From Comamonadaceae bacterium (lineage in GTDB: Bacteria; Pseudomonadota; Gammaproteobacteria; Burkholderiales; Burkholderiaceae_C), in contig CANKNK010000025.1 in assembly GCA_947483455.1 (NCBI GenBank), positions 1 to 11,085 on the forward strand: DNA of 11,085 nucleotides, read 5' to 3'. Below, one piece after another: positions 6,190 to 11,085 of this stretch. The first letter of the stretch is position 1. Each line of letters opens with the position of its first letter. A model generated the notes under the pieces. The model was not told where the DNA came from. It ran no database searches and worked only from the letters and a program-made list of their open reading frames with translations. Both the position numbers and the translations under genes were made by a program.

Positions 6190-6978
6190 TCAGGCGCTGG
6201 CCTGGCCATCCAGGGGGGATGCCAGCGTGCTTTCACCGCCAAAACGGCGGTCGCGCTGGCTGAACCAGACGATGGCTTGGTCCAGCGCTTCGGGGGTGAA
6301 TTCAGGCCAGAGTAAGTCGGTGAAGTAAAGCTCGGTATAGGCCATTTGCCAAAGCAAGAAATTACTCATGCGTGATTCGCCACCGGTGCGAATCATCAGG
6401 TCCGGTTCGGGCGCATCGGCCATTTGCAAATAGGGCGCGAGGGCCGCATCGGTGATGGCATCGGAGTGGGCCTGCGGATTGGCCTGCTGCCAGGCTTTAA
6501 AGGCCTGCAGTATGTCCCAGCGCCCGCCATAATTTAAGGCCAATGTCAGCGTGATAGTGCTGTTGTGCGCCGTCAGTTCCTGCGCATCGGCAATCAGCGC
6601 CTGCACCCGCGCGTCAAATTTGGATATGTCGCCAATCACCCGCAAGCGTACGCCTTGGGCCCGCAGGTCGCCGATTTCCTTTTGCAGGTAGAGCTTGAGC
6701 AAACCCATGAGCGTGCCCACCTCTTCCATCGGGCGGCGCCAGTTTTCAGTACTAAAGGCAAAAAGCGTCAGGTGACGGATACCGCGCTCGGCACAGGCCT
6801 GCACCAGCGCACGCACTTTGCGCGCGCCTACGGTATGTCCGGCGGCTTTGGGTAAACCACGCGCACTCGCCCAGCGGCGGTTGCCATCCATAATGATGGC
6901 AATATGTTGCGGCAGTGCGGAGCGATGGGAAGTTGGCACAAAAATGGGGGTAAACCGGTGCGCTACTAGCCGACCCAC
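6190..6978 (-). CDS. uppS: Cis-prenyltransferase (isoprenyl/undecaprenyl diphosphate synthase)
   Basis: This 262-residue soluble enzyme adds isopentenyl diphosphate units in cis to farnesyl diphosphate, normally to make the lipid carrier for cell-wall precursors. The family signatures are complete: IIMDGNRRWA with catalytic Asp31, GHTVGARKVR with His48, LFAFSTENWRRP (72-83), LNYGGRWDI (148-156), and IRTGGESRMSNFLLWQMAYTE (196-216) with the diphosphate-binding Arg residues and Glu216. The loop reads DGNRRW where Escherichia coli and the usual betaproteobacterial UppS have DGNGRW. The start is uncertain: GTG at 6978 gives the full length, and a GTG at 6939 gives 249 residues; neither has a strong ribosome binding site. 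A TAAAAT -10-like hexamer lies at 7008-7013. None of the usual frr, cdsA, dxr or bamA neighbours is present, so this may be a second, paralogous cis-prenyltransferase. Confidence 0.92.
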   Translation of the reverse strand: MGRLVAHRFTPIFVPTSHRSALPQHIAIIMDGNRRWASARGLPKAAGHTVGARKVRALVQACAERGIRHLTLFAFSTENWRRPMEEVGTLMGLLKLYLQKEIGDLRAQGVRLRVIGDISKFDARVQALIADAQELTAHNSTITLTLALNYGGRWDILQAFKAWQQANPQAHSDAITDAALAPYLQMADAPEPDLMIRTGGESRMSNFLLWQMAYTELYFTDLLWPEFTPEALDQAIVWFSQRDRRFGGESTLASPLDGQASA

Positions 6979-7077
6979 GCGGCCGGATTCCGCGCGGAGG
7001 TTCGGCGATTTTAGCGGTTTGGCCCCGCCAAGGGCATCTTTTTTCTATCCGTCCTGAGGGACAATGCAAGGGCAACA

Positions 7078-7111
7078 GGCCCGCCAAGCCCCATCGGCCA
7101 CTTGGTGGGCC
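7078..7111 (+). repeat. Hairpin in the ruvB leader region
   Basis: GGCCCGCCAAG (7078-7088) pairs with CTTGGTGGGCC (7101-7111), an 11-bp stem around a 12-nt loop. The only imperfection is a G-U wobble on plus-strand RNA, which would be a C-A mismatch on the minus strand. It lies 47 nt before the ruvB start between divergent genes and has no T-run. It could be a leader structure or a protein-binding palindrome; the function is unknown. Confidence 0.4.
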
Positions 7112-7158
7112 TAAGCAGCCAGACTGCAAAACGGCAGCGCATTTAGCGAGATACGGCA

Positions 7159-8217
7159 TTGAGCATACAAACCGACGATTTTTCCCCCGCACCGGCGCCC
7201 CGCATGGTGTCCGCAGCGCCGCTGTCTGGCCCGGAAGAGGCCATTGAGCGCGCGCTGCGTCCCAAACTGCTGGACGACTATGTGGGCCAGGCCAAGGTGC
7301 GCGAGCAGTTGGAGATCTTTATCGGCGCGGCACGAAAGCGCGACGAGGCGCTAGACCATGTGCTGCTGTTCGGCCCGCCAGGCCTGGGCAAGACCACGCT
7401 AAGCCACATCATCGCCCATGAATTAGGCGTCAACCTGCGCCAAACCAGCGGCCCGGTGCTGGAAAAGCCCAAAGACCTGGCCGCGCTGTTGACCAATCTG
7501 GAAAAAAACGACGTACTCTTTATTGATGAAATCCATCGCCTGAGCCCGGTGGTAGAAGAAATCCTCTACCCTGCCCTAGAGGATTACAAAATCGACATCA
7601 TGATCGGCGAAGGCCCGGCGGCACGCTCCATCAAGCTTGATTTGCAGCCCTTTACCCTGGTGGGCGCGACCACGCGCGCGGGCATGCTGACCAACCCGCT
7701 GCGCGACCGCTTTGGCATCGTGGCGCGGCTGGAGTTTTATACGGCCGAGGAACTGCAGCGCATCGTGACGCGCAGCGCCGGGCTGCTCAAGGTGCCCATG
7801 GCCGAGGAAGGCGGATTTGAAATCGCCCGCCGTTCACGCGGCACCCCGCGTATTGCCAACCGCTTGCTGCGCCGGGTACGCGATTACGCCGACGTCAAGG
7901 GCGTGGGCACGATCACCCTGGACATCGCCAACCTAGCGCTCAAGATGTTGGACGTGGATCCGCAAGGCTTTGACCTCATGGACCGCAAACTACTCGAAGC
8001 AGTGATTCACCGCTTTGACGGCGGGCCGGTCGGTTTGGACAACATCGCCGCCAGCATTGGCGAGGAGCGTGAGACCATTGAAGACGTGATCGAGCCCTAC
8101 CTCATTCAGCAAGGCTATCTGCAACGCACGCCGCGCGGTCGCATTGCTACGCTGGCAGCCTACCGGCATCTTGGCGTAGCAGCACCTGCAAGCCAGGCCC
8201 AGGATTTACTGAGTTAG
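7159..8217 (+). CDS. ruvB: Holliday junction branch migration ATPase RuvB
   Basis: This 352-residue AAA+ motor drives branch migration of Holliday junctions with RuvA. The domains run in the standard order: an N-terminal tail (MSIQTDDF), Walker [10 protein letters not shown] at 72-80, Walker B FIDEIHRL at 121-128, sensor GATTRAGML at 169-177, an arginine-finger segment LRDRFG at 181-186, and a C-terminal winged-helix region containing [16 protein letters not shown]. The start is TTG at 7159, chosen because MSIQTDDF matches RuvB N-termini I know from related bacteria and no ATG lies nearby; GCGAG at 7146-7150 is a modest ribosome binding site. No ruvA or ruvC is in the window, and ruvB appears monocistronic. 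No LexA-type CTGT-N8-ACAG box was seen upstream. Its TAG overlaps the stop of the convergent hydroxylase gene. Confidence 0.98.
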   Translation: MSIQTDDFSPAPAPRMVSAAPLSGPEEAIERALRPKLLDDYVGQAKVREQLEIFIGAARKRDEALDHVLLFGPPGLGKTTLSHIIAHELGVNLRQTSGPVLEKPKDLAALLTNLEKNDVLFIDEIHRLSPVVEEILYPALEDYKIDIMIGEGPAARSIKLDLQPFTLVGATTRAGMLTNPLRDRFGIVARLEFYTAEELQRIVTRSAGLLKVPMAEEGGFEIARRSRGTPRIANRLLRRVRDYADVKGVGTITLDIANLALKMLDVDPQGFDLMDRKLLEAVIHRFDGGPVGLDNIAASIGEERETIEDVIEPYLIQQGYLQRTPRGRIATLAAYRHLGVAAPASQAQDLLS

Positions 8218-9353
8218 GTCCAAAGACCCAAGCCGCCCAGCAGCGCCAAAGCAGCTGCTTGCACTGCCAAGGTTTCTAAGGCGCGCAAGCGGCCTTGTAA
8301 GTAAGCGCCCATCGCCCAAGCGGCAGCGCACAATGCGGCGCAATACAGCGCCGCATTTTGCCAAGGCATGGCATCGGCATGCCATAAAAACACGGTACTG
8401 ACTGCCATCAAGCCAAGGTATTGCAAAGAGGCAAACCAACGCTGCCGCGGGTCCAAGGGCGGGGCAAAGCGCTGCACCTGCGCTAGGTCAAAACGGGCAT
8501 GCGGCGGGGCACCGGGAGGCTGCCAACCCGGAGGTTTGAACCAGACAGCCAGTTTGTCGCGCCAGCGCGGCGTGCGCCAGGCAGTGGCGGCTAAACCGGC
8601 ATAGACCTCCAGATTGGCCCACAAAGGGTCCCAGCTATTGAGCGGTGCGCGGGTGCCGTACACGCAGCGTGCATCCTCTTCTTGGAAGGTGCCAAACAGC
8701 CGGTCCCAGACCACCAAAATGCCACCGTAGTTGCGGTCCACATAGCCGTCATTGACCGCGTGGTGTACCCGGTGGTTGCTGGGCGAGCAAAACACGCGGT
8801 CAAACCAGCCGAGCTTGCCCACATGTTCGGTATGCACCCAAAATTGATAAAGCAAATCTACCAGCGCCACGATGCCAAACAAGAGCGGTGGCACCCCCAG
8901 CAGCGCCAGCGGCAGGTAAAACAGCCAGCCCAACAGCCCCCCGCTGGAGGTCTGGCGCAAGGCGGTGGACAGGTTGTACTCTTGGCTCTGGTGGTGCACC
9001 ACATGCGCAGCCCAGAAAACAGCCACTTCATGCCCGGCGCGGTGCAACCAGTAGTAGCACAGGTCGTAGAGCAAGAGGGCGCCGAGCCAGCCGTACCAAT
9101 GGTTCCACACATCGGCATCTGGAAACAGAGCGATGCGCTCAAACACCCAGGCATAGGCCGCAATGCCGATGAATTTGGCCAGTACACCGACTACCTGGCT
9201 GAGCAGACCCAGGCTCAGGCTGTTGAGCGTGTCACTAAAAGCGTAGCTGCTGCGTGCAAGGGCGCCGTTGCTTCGTTGGCGCCGATCCCACCATATTTCT
9301 AAGGCCATCGCCGCCAGAAATACCGGAAATGCAAAAACAATGATTTTGGACAT
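8214..9353 (-). CDS. Membrane fatty acid hydroxylase/sterol desaturase family protein, AGMO-like
   Basis: This is an integral membrane di-iron oxygenase of about 379 residues. The histidine boxes are intact (numbered from the ATG at 9353): HRAGH (104-108), HVVHH (117-121), HTEH (174-177) and HRVHH (194-198). Surrounding phrases, especially [45 protein letters not shown], resemble alkylglycerol monooxygenase (AGMO/TMEM195), which cleaves ether lipids using tetrahydrobiopterin, more than sterol C5-desaturases. Two helices precede the boxes and about three hydrophobic segments follow them. The substrate is unproven. The start is ATG 9353, as the only upstream option is a GTG at 9377 without a ribosome binding site. 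It lies 68 bp downstream of the histidine phosphatase gene on the same strand; a small TGTGG/CCACA hairpin is at 9362-9376, and co-transcription is possible. Confidence 0.88.
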   Translation of the reverse strand: MSKIIVFAFPVFLAAMALEIWWDRRQRSNGALARSSYAFSDTLNSLSLGLLSQVVGVLAKFIGIAAYAWVFERIALFPDADVWNHWYGWLGALLLYDLCYYWLHRAGHEVAVFWAAHVVHHQSQEYNLSTALRQTSSGGLLGWLFYLPLALLGVPPLLFGIVALVDLLYQFWVHTEHVGKLGWFDRVFCSPSNHRVHHAVNDGYVDRNYGGILVVWDRLFGTFQEEDARCVYGTRAPLNSWDPLWANLEVYAGLAATAWRTPRWRDKLAVWFKPPGWQPPGAPPHARFDLAQVQRFAPPLDPRQRWFASLQYLGLMAVSTVFLWHADAMPWQNAALYCAALCAAAWAMGAYLQGRLRALETLAVQAAALALLGGLGLWT

Positions 9354-9421
9354 AGGCCTATTGTGGTCCCTCCACACGAATGGGGCAGCGGGATAAACCC
9401 TGCAAAAAAGTGTCTCTGGGC

Positions 9422-10093
9422 CTAAGCGCCGAATTCATCGCGCGGGCCTTGGTCCAGATGCGCGGTATCGGCCCAGCCTACCAAAGTCAGGGCCTGCGGC
9501 GTCCACAGCAAGCGGTTGATGGCGCAATTGCCCAAGTCCCAGGTGCGCGCCGCGCTAATGCCTTGGCCGGTGGCCAGGCGGTAGAACACATCCAGCACGC
9601 CGCCATGCGTCACGATGGCCATATGTTCGCCGGGATGCTGTGCGGCGATGGCGTCCATCGCCAGGTGCACCCGCGCAAACACCTCGGTTTGGCTTTCACC
9701 GCCGGGCGGCGCCCAGGCCGGGTCGCGCTGTTTCCAGCGCAATGCGTCCTCGGGGTGCAATTCCCCCACCTGCGCATAAGTCAGCCCTTCGAACCGGCCA
9801 AAGCAGCGCTCGCGCAAGCCCGGGTGGACGCGGATGTCAGGCAAGGCGATACCACTGTGCCGGGCAATCGCCTGCGCGGTATGGTGGGCGCGGCAGAGGT
9901 CGCTGCTGTAAATCACTTGGAGCCCGCTATCGGCCAAGGCCGCACCCGTGCGCTCGGCCTGCCAGCGGCCTAAGTCGTTGAGGTCGATATCCAACTGACC
10001 TTGTAATCGCGTGATGGCATTCCAAGCGGTTTCGCCATGGCGTACGGCGGTAATGCGGGTGGGTGACTGGCTAGGCAGGGCGCTGCTGCTCAT
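9422..10093 (-). CDS. Histidine phosphatase (phosphoglycerate mutase-like) family protein
   Basis: This is a 223-residue cytoplasmic protein of the branch that includes GpmB- and CobC-like phosphatases. The motifs are VRHGETAWN with catalytic His19, the IYSSDLCRAHHTAQAI segment (61-76) with the phosphate-binding Arg, an acid/base Glu95 in LRERCFGRFEG, and the second catalytic His163 in IVTHGG. These predict removal of phosphate through a phosphohistidine intermediate; the substrate cannot be read, and a true cofactor-dependent mutase is less likely given the short length. Its ATG overlaps the TGA of the upstream DUF4136 gene in a CATGA-type 4-bp overlap (10090-10093), strong evidence for translational coupling. 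Confidence 0.92.
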   Translation of the reverse strand: MSSSALPSQSPTRITAVRHGETAWNAITRLQGQLDIDLNDLGRWQAERTGAALADSGLQVIYSSDLCRAHHTAQAIARHSGIALPDIRVHPGLRERCFGRFEGLTYAQVGELHPEDALRWKQRDPAWAPPGGESQTEVFARVHLAMDAIAAQHPGEHMAIVTHGGVLDVFYRLATGQGISAARTWDLGNCAINRLLWTPQALTLVGWADTAHLDQGPRDEFGA

Positions 10094-10698
10094 GGGCGCA
10101 GTTCCATGCCGCCTGGGCCGATTTCCACCTTGACCAGGCTGGGGTTAGAGCTGCCCTGCGGAAAATCGCGCATCGCAGCCAACAGCACCGCGGGCAGGAT
10201 ATTCGCCTGATCGCTCCAAGGGCCGGTGTGCTGGCCCGAGGCCTCGTACACCACTTCGCGGCTGATCGCATCACGCACCAAGACTTGCACTTGAAAGCGA
10301 TACAGCATGGGCTCCAGAGGCAGGCGCATGAAGGGCAAGGCTAAGGCCGGGTCACCGGGAGAAAACCTCCAGCGCCGCATGAAAATCGGCTCATTGCGCT
10401 GCACCTGCTCACTGGCCACACTCAATTGCACCGTATAGCGCGGCGCTTGGCTGCTTATCGTCAAGCCCAGTCGCTGCAAAACGGGTATGGCCCAAGTTTC
10501 TCGCTGCGCTTGCGCCACCGGGTCCGCTTGCTGCGAGGGCAGTCGATCAAATTGGTAGCTCGCCGCAGCCAGGTCCGGCGTAGCACTGCGAAAGCTGCGC
10601 ACTTCGCTGTCGATCAACCGGGTGCTGGCGCAAGCGCTCAATGCGCCTAAGCACACCAGTAAGCCAAGCCGCAATGCCAAACGCATCAGTACACGCAT
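10090..10698 (-). CDS. DUF4136-type outer-membrane lipoprotein
   Basis: This 202-residue protein has a lipoprotein signal: basic residues at 2-10, a hydrophobic core at 11-20 and the lipobox LSAC with Cys23 as the lipidated residue. Ala at +2 means it should be sorted to the outer membrane. The mature part starts with a variable strand, then YQFDRLPSQQ and a beta-rich region ending in a helix (ILPAVLLAAMRDFP), which fits DUF4136. No function is established for that family. The start at 10698 has AGG 5 nt upstream; the internal ATG at 10686 is an alternative. It sits 17 bp after ttcA and overlaps the phosphatase gene by 4 bp, so it is the middle gene of a probable ttcA-lipoprotein-phosphatase transcript. 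Confidence 0.8.
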   Translation of the reverse strand: MRVLMRLALRLGLLVCLGALSACASTRLIDSEVRSFRSATPDLAAASYQFDRLPSQQADPVAQAQRETWAIPVLQRLGLTISSQAPRYTVQLSVASEQVQRNEPIFMRRWRFSPGDPALALPFMRLPLEPMLYRFQVQVLVRDAISREVVYEASGQHTGPWSDQANILPAVLLAAMRDFPQGSSNPSLVKVEIGPGGMELRP

Positions 10699-10715
10699 AA
10701 ATGCCTAGCTCAGCC

Positions 10716-11085
10716 TTAGCGGTCGGACCATTGCACCGCGCCCAGTGCAGGCAGGCCATGCAATGGCAGGGCCGGCAGGTCTTCGGCGTCGAAAGCTTTG
10801 TCGCCATCGACCTGCGGCAGGCCGGTGGTTTGGATATTTTTGAAGTCGTGGCGTGCGGTGTCCATCAAATGCGAGGGCACCACGTTTTGCAAGGCGGTAA
10901 ACATGCTTTCAATACGGCCAGGGTATTGCTTCTCCCAGTCGCGCAGCATATTGCCGATTTGTTTGCGTTGCAGGTTTTCTTGGCTGCCGCACAAGGTGCA
11001 GGGGATGATGGGAAATTGCCGTTGCGCAGCCCAGCGCGTGAGGTCTTTTTCGGCCACATAGGCCAGGGGCCGGATCACGATATGG
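10716..11085 (-). CDS. ttcA: tRNA 2-thiocytidine biosynthesis protein TtcA, C-terminal part (5' end outside window)
   Basis: The frame is open at the right edge (it continues as HIVIRPL before the first start-like GTG at 11078), so only the last 123 residues are seen. TtcA is an ATP- and iron-sulfur-dependent enzyme that thiolates cytidine 32 of some tRNAs. The diagnostic segment is [15 protein letters not shown], whose PCxLCGSQ motif is conserved in the family and contributes to [4Fe-4S] cluster binding, followed by [17 protein letters not shown] and [10 protein letters not shown]. The N-terminal PP-loop (SGGxDS) lies outside the window. The C-terminal tail after about residue 95 ([14 protein letters not shown]) is variable. 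A 17-bp gap to the DUF4136 gene suggests an operon. Confidence 0.95.
   Translation of the reverse strand, partial: HIVIRPLAYVAEKDLTRWAAQRQFPIIPCTLCGSQENLQRKQIGNMLRDWEKQYPGRIESMFTALQNVVPSHLMDTARHDFKNIQTTGLPQVDGDKAFDAEDLPALPLHGLPALGAVQWSDR

Noticed and set aside
7025..7035. CCGCCAAGGGC occurs both here and at 1648-1658
   Set aside because: Matches of 11 bp are expected by chance in 11 kb of GC-rich sequence; no longer shared sequence surrounds them.
7124..7137. CTGC/GCAG inverted repeat before ruvB considered as a LexA (SOS) box
   Set aside because: It lacks the CTGT-N8-ACAG form and spacing, so SOS control is not supported.
8682..9302. A 206-codon plus-strand frame opposite the hydroxylase
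   Set aside because: Antisense shadow of a gene with intact histidine boxes.
1..11085. Search for CRISPR arrays, tRNA/rRNA genes, insertion sequences, attachment sites and tandem repeats
   Set aside because: Reading both strands showed no regularly spaced repeats, no cloverleaf with TTC-loop signature, no transposase motifs and no terminal inverted repeats with target duplications.

Overview
The window looks like chromosomal, GC-rich DNA from a betaproteobacterium of the order Burkholderiales, most likely Comamonadaceae. This rests on recognisable protein character (RuvB beginning MSIQTDDF, TtcA, UppS, a HyuA-type hydantoinase/oxoprolinase C-terminus) and on my memory of those families; no database search was run. 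Gene density is high and all intact genes have ordinary lengths. I see no transposase, phage gene, CRISPR array, tRNA or rRNA.

Layout. 1-906 (+) is the C-terminal part of a hydantoinase/oxoprolinase-family protein, followed closely by an eight-cysteine ferredoxin-like protein (942-1661, +). A four-helix membrane protein of unknown function (1701-2354, -) converges on it, with a strong inverted repeat over the junction. A class 3-type aldehyde dehydrogenase (2535-3974, +) follows. After a 323-bp gap comes a compact iron-uptake unit: a promoter overlapped by a Fur-box-like palindrome (4249-4285), a secreted cupredoxin-fold protein (4298-4654, +) and an FTR1-family iron permease (4679-5518, +). 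A DUF4337 membrane protein (5515-6114, -) converges on the permease with overlapping stop codons. Upstream of it on the same strand is an isoprenyl transferase (uppS-like, 6190-6978, -), separated by a nested inverted repeat. ruvB (7159-8217, +, TTG start) is divergent from uppS. The last block is on the minus strand, read right to left: ttcA (C-terminal part, 10716 to the window end), a DUF4136 lipoprotein, a histidine phosphatase and an AGMO-like di-iron membrane hydroxylase (8214-9353). The first three are tightly spaced and are probably one transcript.

How the genes work together. The clearest functional unit is the iron pair. The cupredoxin would act in the periplasm beside the FTR1 permease, as FtrB/FtrC do in FtrABCD-type ferrous iron uptake, but no FtrA (P19) or FtrD (ferredoxin) gene is adjacent. 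The Fur-like palindrome predicts repression by iron. The remaining genes are housekeeping or individually metabolic: DNA repair (ruvB), tRNA thiolation (ttcA), polyprenyl phosphate synthesis (uppS), aldehyde oxidation and lipid hydroxylation.

The observations most worth a second look are the stripped-down Fur-controlled iron pair, whose cupredoxin lacks the classical type 1 copper cysteine; the solitary uppS with an NRRW rather than NGRW active-site loop; the AGMO-like hydroxylase; and several long inverted repeats at gene junctions. I did not find a clearly new multi-gene system.
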